41,368 bases of DNA from Nocardia brasiliensis NBRC 14402 (GCF_000308475.2 NZ_BAFT02000077.1:1-41368), one strand, 5' to 3'. Positions 22,170-31,137 are shown, counted from the first letter of the stretch. Translations and numbers: made by a program. The notes: generated by a model from the letters alone, not told the origin.

Positions 22170-24461
22170 GTGGCGCGGCACGTGACAGGTAACCTCCCGG
22201 CCGAAGTGACCAGCTTCGTCGGGCGGGGCAGCGAAGTCGCCACTGCCAGAAAACTGCTGTCGGGCACCCGGCTGCTCACGCTCACCGGGCCGGGCGGCGT
22301 CGGCAAGACCCGGCTGGCCCGGCGGGTCGGTGACGCGGTGCGCCGGGCCTTCCCGGACGGCGTGTGGCTGGTCGAGGCGGCTCCGGTCAACGACGGTGAG
22401 TTGGTGGCGCCGAGCGTCGCGCAGGCGCTCGGCCTGCGCGACGACACCAGCCTGCCGGTGGCCGGGCTGATCGAGTATCTGGGCGACAAACACCTGCTGC
22501 TGATCCTCGACAACTGCGAGCACCTGATCGGCGCGTGCGCGGCGCTGGTCGATCGGCTGCTCGCGGGCACCCCGGACGTGCGGGTGCTCGCGACCAGCCG
22601 GGAGCCGCTCGGGGTCGAGGGGGAGCAGATCCTGCCGGTGGCGCCGCTGCCGGTACCCGAGCCGGCCGACGAGTCCGGCGCCGTCGAGACCGCCGACAAC
22701 GCCGCGTTACGGTTGCTGATCGACCGCGCCTCCGCGGCGAATCCCGAATTCCAGGCCACCGCAGCCGGTCTCGGCACACTGGCCGCGATCTGCGCACGGC
22801 TGGAAGGCATCCCGCTGGCGCTGGAGCTGGCGGCGTTACGGCTGCGCGCGTTCACTCCGGCACAGGTGCTGGAACGACTCGACGACACCATGCGCCTGCT
22901 GACGACGGGATTGCGCACCGCCCCCGAGCGGCAGCAGACGCTCGAGGCGACGATCCGCTGGAGCTACGACCTGTGCACCCCGGACGAGCAGCATCTCTGG
23001 GAGCAATTGGCTGTTTTCGCGGGCGGTTTCGACCTCACCGCCGCCGAGGCGGTCTGCGTGCTCGAGCCGCCGGGCGCCCTGCTCGACGCGCTCACCGGTC
23101 TGGTCGAGAAATCGGTGCTGAGTTTCGGCAATCAGGGCCAGGACGGTGCGGGCCGCTACACCATGCTCGAACCGCTGCGGCAGTTCGCGCTGGCTCGCCT
23201 GGTGGCCCGCGGCGACGAGCGCAGCGTCCGGCTGCGCCACCGCGACCACTACTACCGGATCGCCCAGCGCGGCCGCATCGAATACTGGGGCGACGCCGAC
23301 GTCGGCTGGTTCCGTGACGTCACCCGCGAACACGCGAATCTGCGTGCGGCCCTGCAGTTCGCGCTGGCCGACCCGGAGGGCGTGCACCGCGGTCTGCAGA
23401 TCGCCTCGGAGCTGCGGCCGTTCTGGGAGCACTACCGCTTTCTGCGCGAAGGCTATCGGTGGCTGACCGACGCCCTCGGCAAGGATCTCGCGCACACCGT
23501 CGACCGGGCCCGCGCGCTGGCCGCCGCCTCGGTGATCGCCGCCATGTTCGCCGATCCCGCGGTGGCACACGGCTTCCTGGACGAATGCGTGGCGATCGCG
23601 ACGGAACTGGCCGCCGAGGAGGTGCTCGTCGAGGCCATGCTGCTCGCCTCGGTGCTCGCGTTCGCCGATGCCGATCCGGTCGGCGCGCTGGAACTCGCCG
23701 AGGCCGCCGCCGCGCGCGCCCGGGCGTGCGCCCATCACGGCACGGAAATGGAAAGCCTTGCGTTCGCCTATGTCTGCGCGATGGTGCTCTCCGACGACCG
23801 GGCGAGCGGCCTGGCCGAGCGATTCCTGCGCAAGGCCACCGAGCACGGTTCGCATCTGCTCGGCGGGCTCGCCTCGTGGGCGGTCGGCACCGACCACTGG
23901 CGAAACGGTGACGCGGACAAGGCGATCGCGGAACTGCGCCGCGCGGTGGAACAGTTGCGGCTGTTCGATCGGTGCGTGTGGACGGCCTCGGCCTTCGACG
24001 GCCTGGCCTGGGCCGCGGCCGCGGTGGGGGAGCACCCCCGCGCCGCACGGCTGATGGGCGCCGCGGCGACGGTACGCAGCGGCAGCACCCAGCATCTCGC
24101 GCACGCGATGACCGACACGATCGGCGAGCGGGTCCGGTCGCAGGTCCGCGACGTGCTGGGGGACAAGAGTTTCCGGTCCGCCTTCGACAGCGGTGGGGCG
24201 CTCACCTTCGACGAGGCGGTCCGCTTCGCCCTCGGCACCGAAGCGCCGGTGGAACCGAAAGCGGCGGCGGCCGCGCCGCTGACCCGCCGGGAACGCGATG
24301 TCGCCCGGCTGGTCGCGGCCGGCTACAGCAACAAGCGGATCGCCGCGGAACTGGTCATCTCGATTCGTACCGCGGAAAGCCACGTCGACCACATCCTGAC
24401 CAAGCTGGGGTTCACCTCACGGGCACAGGTCGCGTCCTGGGTCAGCGCCCGGCAGCTGTGA
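22170..24461 (+). CDS. LuxR-family regulator with AAA/NB-ARC-like ATPase domain
   Basis: 763 residues from a GTG at 22170 with AAGG upstream. Order of parts: an N-terminal NTPase with TSFVGRGSEV, Walker A GPGGVGKT (40-47), Walker B LLLILDNCEHL, sensor-like VLATSREPLGVEGE and the helical EGIPLALELAALRLRAF; a long TPR-like middle region (about 330-670) with FRDVTREHANLRAALQFAL; and a C-terminal LuxR HTH, LTRRERDVARLVAAGYSNKRIAAELVISIRTAESHVDHILTKLGF. Such STAND-type regulators are switched by an unknown ligand through the TPR part. No obvious target lies nearby apart from leuA upstream and the genes on the opposite strand downstream. The gene converges with the DinB gene, 7 bp apart. Confidence 0.9.
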   Translation: MARHVTGNLPAEVTSFVGRGSEVATARKLLSGTRLLTLTGPGGVGKTRLARRVGDAVRRAFPDGVWLVEAAPVNDGELVAPSVAQALGLRDDTSLPVAGLIEYLGDKHLLLILDNCEHLIGACAALVDRLLAGTPDVRVLATSREPLGVEGEQILPVAPLPVPEPADESGAVETADNAALRLLIDRASAANPEFQATAAGLGTLAAICARLEGIPLALELAALRLRAFTPAQVLERLDDTMRLLTTGLRTAPERQQTLEATIRWSYDLCTPDEQHLWEQLAVFAGGFDLTAAEAVCVLEPPGALLDALTGLVEKSVLSFGNQGQDGAGRYTMLEPLRQFALARLVARGDERSVRLRHRDHYYRIAQRGRIEYWGDADVGWFRDVTREHANLRAALQFALADPEGVHRGLQIASELRPFWEHYRFLREGYRWLTDALGKDLAHTVDRARALAAASVIAAMFADPAVAHGFLDECVAIATELAAEEVLVEAMLLASVLAFADADPVGALELAEAAAARARACAHHGTEMESLAFAYVCAMVLSDDRASGLAERFLRKATEHGSHLLGGLASWAVGTDHWRNGDADKAIAELRRAVEQLRLFDRCVWTASAFDGLAWAAAAVGEHPRAARLMGAAATVRSGSTQHLAHAMTDTIGERVRSQVRDVLGDKSFRSAFDSGGALTFDEAVRFALGTEAPVEPKAAAAAPLTRRERDVARLVAAGYSNKRIAAELVISIRTAESHVDHILTKLGFTSRAQVASWVSARQL

Positions 24462-24468
24462 AATCCGT

Positions 24469-24990
24469 TCAGGCGCCGGTGGTTCCGTCGATGCGTTCGC
24501 GCAGCAGGTCGGCGTGGCCGTTGTGCCTGGCGTACTCCTCGATCATGTGCAGATAGATCCAGCGCAGGTTGTATTCGAGTTCGGGTCGCCGCGGGTGCCG
24601 GAAGGTGTGGTCCAGGGGCAGATCGGCCACCGCGGCGTCGGACAGTTCGATCTCCCGCCGAAAGGTCGCGAAATCCGTTGCGGCGTCGGCTTCGCGCAGG
24701 TCGAAATCACCGTCGGGATCGTCCTCGCTGCCATAGGCGTAGGGCACGTCCATGGCCGCCGCCGTGAGCCGGAACCAGCCGCGTTCCACCTCGGTCAGAT
24801 GCCGGACCAGGCCGAGCAGGGTCAGCGTCGACGGCTCGGCGGAACTGCGCCGGAGCTGCTCGTCGTCGAGGCCCGCGCATTTCGCCAAGAGGGTGCGACG
24901 GTGAAAGTCCAACCAGCCCTGCAACATCGATCGCTCGTCGGCGACGTGCGGGGCCGCGGTTCGGGGCACTTCGGGCGCGATCCAGTTCAT
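24469..24990 (-). CDS. DinB/DUF664 family protein (possible thiol transferase)
   Basis: 173 residues. The four-helix DinB fold with its metal triad is visible: His in GLVRHLTEVERGWF and two in the C-terminal HMIEEYARHNGHADLLRERIDG. The last motif is typical of the DUF664 subgroup of actinobacteria. Members of the DinB superfamily include mycothiol- and bacillithiol-dependent transferases, which fits the mycothiol-type neighbour 24 bp upstream on the same strand. The actual reaction is unknown. Confidence 0.82.
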   Translation of the reverse strand: MNWIAPEVPRTAAPHVADERSMLQGWLDFHRRTLLAKCAGLDDEQLRRSSAEPSTLTLLGLVRHLTEVERGWFRLTAAAMDVPYAYGSEDDPDGDFDLREADAATDFATFRREIELSDAAVADLPLDHTFRHPRRPELEYNLRWIYLHMIEEYARHNGHADLLRERIDGTTGA

Positions 24991-25014
24991 CCGGCCGACT
25001 GTAGCTCGGCACGG

Positions 25015-25665
25015 TCAGCGGCGGCGCCTCCTTTTCGCCCGCCGACGGCTACGGGTGAACCGGGCCGCGTGGTCGCCACGCAACCGCCGGGCCGGTAGCG
25101 TCCGTCCGCACGCCACGAGCAACAGGTCCTGCGCGTTGCCCGTGACGACCGCACCGGTGCCATAGCTCCAGTCCAGGTCGTCGGCACGCAACTCGACACC
25201 GGTCAGGTCGGTTCCGAAGAACTCGACACAGCGCGGGTTGATCAGGTCCAGGACCAGGCGTAGGCGATCGTGGGGCACCTTGCGGTCCAATCCCAGCGCG
25301 ACGGTGATGTCGAGGCCGTGCACAATGTCGTGGCCCAGCGCGTGCACCGCCCCGCACCCCGGTGGCCGCCACGGATGTCCGACGTTGTCCCAGAGCGATT
25401 TCAGCAATTGGCCCGAGGTCAGCGCGGCGGCGTCGACGCGCGCGGTGTGGTTGGCGATCCGGTCGAAATTGCCGCCCGCACGGACGAATTCGACGGCGAG
25501 GCGAGTGCCGGTCAGGCGGAACGGCACGGTGATGTGGGCGACCACCTCGCGCACCCGCCAGCCGCGGCACAGCGTCGGCGCGTCCCACGCCGCATGGTCG
25601 AAACCCGTGAGCAACTCGGCGAGCTCGGCCCGCTCGTCGATGATCGCCCTGCGCACCTCCGCCAT
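25015..25665 (-). CDS. Maleylpyruvate isomerase family mycothiol-dependent enzyme
   Basis: About 216 residues from the ATG at 25665, with GAGGAG seven bases upstream; an alternative start at 25713 adds 16. The N-terminal four-helix metal-binding domain reads LLTGFDHAAWDAPTLCRGWRVREVVAHITVPFRL, with the His of VAHI, and continues GAVHALGHDIVHGLDITVALG, which supplies the other metal ligands. The C-terminal region LRADDLDWSYGTGAVVTGNAQDLLLVACGR is the usual second domain. Members use mycothiol, but most have unknown substrates. The C-terminus ends in a very basic tail of Arg/Lys (SRRRAKRRRRR), which is unusual for the family. It is followed by the DinB gene. Confidence 0.82.
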   Translation of the reverse strand: MAEVRRAIIDERAELAELLTGFDHAAWDAPTLCRGWRVREVVAHITVPFRLTGTRLAVEFVRAGGNFDRIANHTARVDAAALTSGQLLKSLWDNVGHPWRPPGCGAVHALGHDIVHGLDITVALGLDRKVPHDRLRLVLDLINPRCVEFFGTDLTGVELRADDLDWSYGTGAVVTGNAQDLLLVACGRTLPARRLRGDHAARFTRSRRRAKRRRRR

Positions 25666-25792
25666 CGCCGTCTCCTCGTCGCGACCCGTCCTTCCCACAT
25701 CCTGAGACGTCACCCAATCACGAAACTGGTCGGTCTAATGGGACGTTGCGGACAAGCAGTCGTCCGTGTGTCGCACGGCGTGTCGCGAGAGA

Positions 25793-25818
25793 CGCAGTAG
25801 CTGGGCCGAGCTACTGCG
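25793..25818. terminator. Perfect hairpin over the amidohydrolase stop codon
   Basis: CGCAGTAGCT (25793-25802), loop GGGCCG, AGCTACTGCG (25809-25818): a perfect 10-bp stem. The right arm contains the TAG stop of the amidohydrolase gene on the minus strand (25813-25811). It probably terminates that transcript before the mycothiol-dependent gene. Confidence 0.7.
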
Positions 25819-27535
25819 CGGTGAGGAAGGCCCCCGCGCGCAAGGTGCTGCCGAACCCCGGCGCGAACTCGCCGTATTCATAGACGAGATGGCCGCCGAC
25901 CACGGTGGCCGCGACGGCCCGATCGTTGCGGTTGACCATGCGATCCAGGCCGGTGATGCCGGGAACCGGAGCTTCCGCGTAGGCGGCACTGGACCCGTCG
26001 AAGCCCGCCGGGTCCAGCACGGCCAGGTCGGCGCGCGCGCCTTCGCGCAGGCGGCCGGTGTCCAGGCCGTACCAGTCGGCCAGCTCACCGGTCAGCCGAT
26101 GCACGGCCCGCTCGACGGGCATGAAGCCGCGCTGGTGCACCCGCTCGAGCATGCGCAGCCCGAAGTTGTAGAACGCCATATTGCGCAGGTGCGCACCGGA
26201 ATCGGCGAAGCCGACCTGCATCACCGGCGACTGTTGCAGCCGGTCGAGCACCTCTTCGCGGTCGTTGGCGATGACCGTGCGCCAGCGCAGCCCGGTGCCG
26301 TGCGCGACGGCCAGGTCGAGCAGTGCGTCCGCCGGATGGATACCGCGCTCGTCGGCCACCTGGCCGAACGACTTGCCGACCACCTCGGCCTCCGGGCAGG
26401 CCACGATCCGGGCGTCGTAGAGGTCGCGATGCCAGACCCGGGGGCCGTACTTCTTGGCCAGGTCCTTGCGGAACTGCCGCCGGTAGGACTCGTCGGCCAG
26501 CAGCTCGCCGCGCTTCAGCACGTCGCGGATGTTGAGCGCCGCGACGCCCGAGCCGAACTCCTCGAAGACCACCAGATCGACACCGTCGGCGTAGACCTCG
26601 AACGGCACCGGCAGGTGCTGCCAGCGGAACGCGGCGCCGCCGACCGTGTTCGCGATCCAGGCCGCCGTAGCCGCGGCCCGCGCGGTGGTGCGATCGGCCT
26701 TGACGTCCATGCCCGCGATCAGCGTGGTCTTTAGCGGTTTGCGGAACCGCCCTGCGCTCTCGGCGAAGTAGCGGGCGATCTCGAGCCGGGAGGTCAGATT
26801 CGGCGTGCTCTGATGGATCCGATCGCGTTGCCGCAGAATCTTGTTCAGCGCCGCGTACTCCCGCCAGCTCGCATAGGTGGACGGCAGCTGCCGGGCCGGG
26901 AAGCGGGCGCCCTCCAGCTTGGAGAACGAGCTGCGGATGGTGGACAGGCCGAGGAAGCCCGCGTCCAGCGCGTCGGTGAGCATGTGCCGCATGCGATTCA
27001 GCTCGTCGTGAGTCGGGGTGACGGTCGCGTCGGTGGCTCGGCCGAGCCCCATCACGGCGACGCGGATGTCCGAATGCCCGAGCAGCGCCGCGACATTCGC
27101 ACCGAGTGGCCGCGCGGCGAGCGAGTCCCGATACGCCAGTGGGCTTTCCCAGTCCTTGTGCTCCTTGACGGCCGAGTGCACGGCGTCCCACGGCAATGCT
27201 TCCACCCGCGCGAACATGTCGGCGCAGTCCTCGGCCGTCGAATAGACCGTGGACAGTGAGCAATTGCCGATCACCACCGAGGTGACGCCGTGGCGCACCG
27301 ACTCGCCGAGGCCGGGGCTGCCGAGCACCTCCGCGTCGTAGTGGGTGTGCACGTCGAGCATGCCCGGGATGACCCACTTGCCGGTGGCGTCCACGTTGCG
27401 CGCGCCGTCGGGCAGCGGGGCGGCACTGATCGTCACGACCTTGCCCGCGGTGATGCCCACATCGGCGGTGCGTGGCGGTGCTCCCGTGCCGTCGAACACC
27501 GATCCACCACGGATGACCAAGTCGCACGCCGTCAT
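25811..27535 (-). CDS. N-acyl-D-amino-acid deacylase-type amidohydrolase
   Basis: 574 residues from the ATG at 27535, with GGAG five bases upstream. It belongs to the amidohydrolase superfamily close to D-aminoacylases: DLVIRGGSVFDGTGAPPRTADVGITAGKV at the start, the metal-binding VIPGMLDVHTHYDAEV (HxH), VVIGNCSLS with the Cys typical of this group, a barrel with MQVGFADSGAHLRNMAFYNFG near 460, and the closing GARADLAVLDPAGFDG. Family enzymes release D-amino acids from N-acyl derivatives or act on related cyclic amides; the true substrate is not fixed by sequence. A 10-bp hairpin covers its stop. It lies 102 bp downstream of xylulokinase on the same strand. Confidence 0.85.
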   Translation of the reverse strand: MTACDLVIRGGSVFDGTGAPPRTADVGITAGKVVTISAAPLPDGARNVDATGKWVIPGMLDVHTHYDAEVLGSPGLGESVRHGVTSVVIGNCSLSTVYSTAEDCADMFARVEALPWDAVHSAVKEHKDWESPLAYRDSLAARPLGANVAALLGHSDIRVAVMGLGRATDATVTPTHDELNRMRHMLTDALDAGFLGLSTIRSSFSKLEGARFPARQLPSTYASWREYAALNKILRQRDRIHQSTPNLTSRLEIARYFAESAGRFRKPLKTTLIAGMDVKADRTTARAAATAAWIANTVGGAAFRWQHLPVPFEVYADGVDLVVFEEFGSGVAALNIRDVLKRGELLADESYRRQFRKDLAKKYGPRVWHRDLYDARIVACPEAEVVGKSFGQVADERGIHPADALLDLAVAHGTGLRWRTVIANDREEVLDRLQQSPVMQVGFADSGAHLRNMAFYNFGLRMLERVHQRGFMPVERAVHRLTGELADWYGLDTGRLREGARADLAVLDPAGFDGSSAAYAEAPVPGITGLDRMVNRNDRAVAATVVGGHLVYEYGEFAPGFGSTLRAGAFLTAQ

Positions 27536-27637
27536 CTGAGCTCCTTCGACCAGCACCCAGTATCTGCTACTGCGGGTATTGGATACATGGTTGCACGTTT
27601 GCCGCCGCGGCTCATCCTGCGGGCGGATCGGTCCTGA

Positions 27638-29038
27638 TCAGCCGCCGTACAGCGCGGTCTGCGCCTGCCGATAGCGTGCGCGGATCGCCGCACCGGTCGC
27701 GGCGTCGTCGGCCGAGGACTGCACTGCGCCGGCGGGCCGAGCGGGCCAGTCGGGTGGCTGCGGCGTGCCCGCGAGCGCCCACGCGGCCTGTCGCGCCGCG
27801 CCCAGCGCGACGTATTCGGCGGGTTCGGGCACCGTGATCGGCGTCGCGAAGATCTGCGCCGCGATCGTGGCGACCAACGCAGAGCGCGCCGCGCCGCCGA
27901 TCAGCAGGACGCGCCGCGGCGCGACGCCGGCGGCGCGGATCGCGTCGAGCGCCTCGGCCATGTTGCAGAGCATGCCTTCGAAGGCGGCGCGGGCGATATG
28001 GCCGGGGCGCATGGTCGCCGCGCACAGGCCGTGCAGACTGCCGGTCGCGTCCGGCCGGTTCGGCGTGCGCTCACCGGCGAGATAGGGGAGCAGGACCAGC
28101 CCGTCCGCACCCGGAGGTGCCTGTGCCGCAAGCGTTTCGAGCGTGGGCAGGTCGACGCCGAGCAGGTCCGCCGTGGCACTCAGCACCCGCGCCGCGTTGA
28201 GCGTGCACACCAGCGGCAGGAAAGCGCCGGTCGCATCGGCGAATCCGGCGATCGCGCCGGTGGCGTCGGCGCTGGGCCGTTCGGCGCGGGCGAAGACCGT
28301 GCCGCTGGTGCCGAGCGAGACGACCACGTCGCCGTCGCCGATGCCGAGTCCCAGTGCGGCCGCGGCATTGTCGCCGGTGCCCGCCGCGACCAGCACGCCC
28401 GACGGCGTCCGCCCGGCGGCTTCGGCCGGGCCGAGTACGCGGGGTAGTTCCGGCGTGCGCCCCCGGAAGCCAAGGGCGAGCAGGTTTTTCCGATACCCGC
28501 CGGTGGCCGCCGACCAGTAGCCGGTGCCGGAGGCGTCACCCCGGTCGGTGGTCGGTTCGGCGGCTCCGCCGCGCAACCGCCAGGTGAGATAGTCGTGCGG
28601 GAGCATGATCCGGGCGACCCGGTCGGCGCGGTCCGGTTCGTGATCGGCCAGCCAGCGCAGTTTCGCCACGGTGAACGCGGCCACCGGAACGCTGCCGACG
28701 GCCTCGGCCCACGCCTGCGGCCCACCCAATTCGGTGACGAGTTCGGCTGCCGCGGCCGCGGAGCGGACGTCGTTCCACAGCAGCGCGTCGCGCACCGGGT
28801 GACCCGCGGCGTCGAGTGCGACCAAGCCGTGCTGCTGACCGGCGATCGCCACCGCCGCCACCTGCTCGAGCAGTCCGGCGCCCGCCGCGCACAACGCGTC
28901 CCACCAGGCCTGCGGCGCGACCTCGGTACCCTCCGGATGCGGCGCGTGCGCCTCGTGCCGGAGTTCGCCGGTCACCGCGTCGCAGACCACCACTTTGCAG
29001 GACTGGGTGGAGCTGTCCACCCCCGCGACCAGCGTCAT
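27638..29038 (-). CDS. xylB: Xylulokinase
   Basis: 466 residues of the FGGY kinase family, with the xylulokinase pattern: LVAGVDSSTQSCKVVVCDA at the N-terminus, QQHGLVALDAAGHPVRDALLWNDVRSA, LPHDYLTWRL, DRGDASGTGYW (the catalytic Asp region), VAAGTGDNAAAALGLGI and the ATP-site VVSLGTSGTVFA, with VLLIGGAARS near the C-terminus. It phosphorylates D-xylulose to D-xylulose 5-phosphate. No xylose isomerase is beside it, but two glycosidase-type genes and a second FGGY kinase lie just upstream on the same strand. The divergent promoter region to its right contains two strong palindromes. Confidence 0.9.
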   Translation of the reverse strand: MTLVAGVDSSTQSCKVVVCDAVTGELRHEAHAPHPEGTEVAPQAWWDALCAAGAGLLEQVAAVAIAGQQHGLVALDAAGHPVRDALLWNDVRSAAAAAELVTELGGPQAWAEAVGSVPVAAFTVAKLRWLADHEPDRADRVARIMLPHDYLTWRLRGGAAEPTTDRGDASGTGYWSAATGGYRKNLLALGFRGRTPELPRVLGPAEAAGRTPSGVLVAAGTGDNAAAALGLGIGDGDVVVSLGTSGTVFARAERPSADATGAIAGFADATGAFLPLVCTLNAARVLSATADLLGVDLPTLETLAAQAPPGADGLVLLPYLAGERTPNRPDATGSLHGLCAATMRPGHIARAAFEGMLCNMAEALDAIRAAGVAPRRVLLIGGAARSALVATIAAQIFATPITVPEPAEYVALGAARQAAWALAGTPQPPDWPARPAGAVQSSADDAATGAAIRARYRQAQTALYGG

Positions 29039-29098
29039 CGGTGCTGTCTCCGCCTGCTGTCACCCTCGATCACCACGGCACACATCAGTCCACTGTGC

Positions 29099-29131
29099 AC
29101 CCGAAACGCCTTCGCACGAGGCATTTCGGGT
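29099..29131. promoter_or_regulatory. 12-bp inverted repeat upstream of xylB
   Basis: ACCCGAAACGCC (29099-29110) and GGCATTTCGGGT (29120-29131) are reverse complements with one mismatch, separated by 9 bases. It lies 60 bases upstream of the xylB start and 31 bases before the divergent hypothetical gene, as expected for an operator. Confidence 0.55.
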
Positions 29132-29134
29132 ATT

Positions 29135-29148
29135 CGATCCCGGGATCG
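29135..29148. promoter_or_regulatory. Perfect 14-bp palindrome upstream of the hypothetical gene
   Basis: CGATCCCGGGATCG is perfectly self-complementary and lies 14 bases before the GTG at 29163, next to the 12-bp inverted repeat. It probably overlaps the promoter; CACACT (29151-29156) lies 6 bases before the GTG and could be the -10 box of a leaderless message. Confidence 0.5.
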
Positions 29149-29162
29149 GGCACACTGGCCCG

Positions 29163-29666
29163 GTGACCGACGATCCGGACCGACCTGCCGACGTGCATGT
29201 CCGGACCGGTGCCGGAACGCCGGTGCCGGAGTTGACCGACGCGTTGCTCACGGAGATTCTCGACGAACCGCACAGTCCGCGGGATCCGTCCATCGAACTC
29301 GAACGCGGTGCGCACGACTACCTCCGGGCGCGACTGCTCCCCGACGGCATGTACGAACTGGAATACTGCGCCGGCAACGCGACCGAGATCTTCCAGATGT
29401 ACACCTCCGAGCCTCGCATGGTCCGCGACGTCATGTTTGCCTGGATCGACGAGAACCCATGGTGGCGTGAGTCGGTCGCCTGGTACCGCGTCGACCCGGC
29501 GGTGGAGGAGGTCCGGTCGGTACTGCGCGAGTTCGACGATCTGCTCGGCGGGCTGTCGGTGCTCGACGATATCGGGTCGAGCATGGACGACGCGCTGGCG
29601 CGAGCGGACGAACTGCTCGCGGACGTGGACGACCCGACCGATCAGGCGGACGGCGGTACCTCCTGA
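29163..29666 (+). CDS. Hypothetical acidic protein
   Basis: I do not recognise the family. It encodes 167 residues from a GTG at 29163, strongly acidic, with no signal peptide or membrane segment. The centre is a conserved-looking core, YLRARLLPDGMYELEYCAGNATEIFQMYT, followed by MFAWIDENPWWRESVAWYRVD, which resembles small globular proteins that accompany polymorphic toxins or Imm families; this is only a resemblance. The C-terminal half is helical and acidic. It is divergent from xylB and shares its palindromic promoter region. Its stop runs 25 bp into the 3' end of the GH172 gene on the other strand. Confidence 0.65.
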   Translation: MTDDPDRPADVHVRTGAGTPVPELTDALLTEILDEPHSPRDPSIELERGAHDYLRARLLPDGMYELEYCAGNATEIFQMYTSEPRMVRDVMFAWIDENPWWRESVAWYRVDPAVEEVRSVLREFDDLLGGLSVLDDIGSSMDDALARADELLADVDDPTDQADGGTS

Positions 29667-30670
29667 TACCACCATGCGGTGGTCGCGATCTCCGCGTCTT
29701 CGAGCGGGAGATAGGTGTCGCTGTCGCGCCAGCCGAGTCCCTGCACGGTGACGCGCAGTTCGCGATGGAAGCAGATGGGGTCGTGCACATGCCAGCGGTA
29801 CATGCCGAAACGCTGGTGCGCCTGGTAGATCTCGTCGGCGGGCAATGCCTGCGGCAGGCCGAGATACGCGGTCGAGTAGGTCCGGTATTTCCCGTCCATA
29901 TCGAAATTCCATGCGCCACCGAAGTAGTCCTCGGTGCCCGTGCCGCACAGCGACGGATATTCGTCGTCGCCGTCGAGATAGAACTTCAGCTCGCCCTCGC
30001 CCCACCAGCGGGGCGCGCCCGGCCGTATCGCCAGGTACGTGCCGACATAGCGGCCGCGCGCGGGACCGGTCTCGAGCAGGGTGTGCACCGCGGGACTGCC
30101 CAGCGGTGCACTGCGGGACCAGCGTGCGTGCAGATACCCGGCTTCGCCCGGCACGTCCTCTTCGCCGTAGGTGATCTGGTAGTACACCGGAACCGTACGG
30201 CCGCAGTGGTTTTCCAGCGTGATCCGCGCCCGCCGGCGAAACGGCATGGGCCAGTAGCTGTTCAGGCCGCCCGCCGGGGCGACCACCACCATTTCCGAAT
30301 CGACGAGTGCCAGTTCGTCCCAGCCGTTGCAGAAGAAGTCGCCGAGCGGCACGTCGATCGCGGGCTCGGCCGCATCGTCCCAGTACATGCGCAGCGTCAT
30401 CGCACGCAGGACCGCACGGTCGGTGGTGAGCCAGCAGTGCCGCAGCACGCCGGGGCCGGAAACATCGGCCAGCGTGGCGGTTTCACCGTCGCCGAGCATG
30501 ATCGACGGCGAGATCTTCCAGCCGGGGCCGAGCAGCCGGGCCGCGTGCGCGCCGGTACCGGTCGTCGCGCGGGCGCCGCCGCCGGGAGCGCCGGTGGGAT
30601 TCTCGGCGCTCACCGACCGCGTCCGCGTATCGTCGAGCAGCCACAGCTCCGACCGGCGCCGGGCGGTCAC
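29642..30670 (-). CDS. GH172 (DUF2961) glycoside hydrolase
   Basis: 342 residues starting at a GTG whose first bases overlap the thioredoxin stop by four (GTGA). DUF2961 features are clear: GPGVLRHCWLTTD, MYWDDAAEPAIDVPLGDFFCNGW, NSYWPMPFRRRARITLENH, WWGEGELKFYLDGDDEYPSLCGTGTEDYFGGAWNF and FHRELRVTVQGLGW. DUF2961 is now family GH172, with known activities on difructose dianhydride and on D-arabinofuranosides, including D-arabinan of mycobacterial walls. Glutamates in WGEGE and GTGTEDY are the likely catalytic residues. No signal peptide is seen, so it should act in the cytoplasm on an imported oligosaccharide. Confidence 0.88.
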   Translation of the reverse strand: MTARRRSELWLLDDTRTRSVSAENPTGAPGGGARATTGTGAHAARLLGPGWKISPSIMLGDGETATLADVSGPGVLRHCWLTTDRAVLRAMTLRMYWDDAAEPAIDVPLGDFFCNGWDELALVDSEMVVVAPAGGLNSYWPMPFRRRARITLENHCGRTVPVYYQITYGEEDVPGEAGYLHARWSRSAPLGSPAVHTLLETGPARGRYVGTYLAIRPGAPRWWGEGELKFYLDGDDEYPSLCGTGTEDYFGGAWNFDMDGKYRTYSTAYLGLPQALPADEIYQAHQRFGMYRWHVHDPICFHRELRVTVQGLGWRDSDTYLPLEDAEIATTAWWYQEVPPSA

Positions 30671-31137
30671 AGCCCCGGCCAGCCGTACTTGCTCGCGGTC
30701 GGTGCCAGCCCCGCCGCTCTGGAGGCGCCGGCGGTCGCCGGCACCGGCGCGGTCGACGGGTACTCAGGCTCCTGCGCCTGCTGGTGCCGGGCCACCTCGC
30801 GGCGGAACTGGTCCATGTCCAGCCATTTGACCTGCTCGATCAATTCGTCCAGCGTGCCCGGCGCGGGCACCCCGGCCTCGGCGTAGACGAGCAGGCCTTC
30901 CCGGAACGCCATCACCGTCGGGATACTGGTGATCTGGGCCCGCGCGGCGAGTTCCTGCTCGGCCTCGGTGTCCACCTTCGCGTGCACGATGTCCGGATGG
31001 CGTTCCGCGGACGATTCGAAGATCGGCGCGAACTGCCGGCACGGACCACACCAGCCGGCCCACCAGTCCACCAGCACGATGTGATTGCCGGTGATCACGG
31101 AGTCGAAGTTCTGCTGGGTCAGGGTCTGGGTGGGCAT
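30667..31137 (-). CDS. Thioredoxin
   Basis: 156 residues from the ATG at 31137, with AGGA five bases upstream. The active site WCGPC has Cys30 and Cys33, and the fold continues with VHAKVDTEAEQELAARAQITSIPTVMAFREG, carrying the cis-proline in SIPT. The thioredoxin domain ends near residue 105. A further 50 residues are rich in Ala, Pro, Glu and Ser (PEYPSTAPVPATAGASRAAG) and are probably disordered, an unusual extension. The stop overlaps the GH172 start by 4 bases, so the two genes are coupled. A hairpin upstream separates it from the FGGY kinase. No signal peptide is visible. Confidence 0.88.
   Translation of the reverse strand: MPTQTLTQQNFDSVITGNHIVLVDWWAGWCGPCRQFAPIFESSAERHPDIVHAKVDTEAEQELAARAQITSIPTVMAFREGLLVYAEAGVPAPGTLDELIEQVKWLDMDQFRREVARHQQAQEPEYPSTAPVPATAGASRAAGLAPTASKYGWPGL

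Noticed and set aside
20646..22523. 625-codon minus-strand open frame opposite leuA
   Set aside because: Antisense to a conserved biosynthetic gene; no motifs.
22836..24392. 518-codon minus-strand open frame opposite the LuxR-family gene
   Set aside because: Shadow of the TPR-like and HTH regions; low-complexity Arg/Gly/Val composition.
27565..27590. GTATC...GATAC and GTAT-TGG-ATAC repeats upstream of the amidohydrolase
   Set aside because: Arms of only 4-5 bases; too short to separate from chance.
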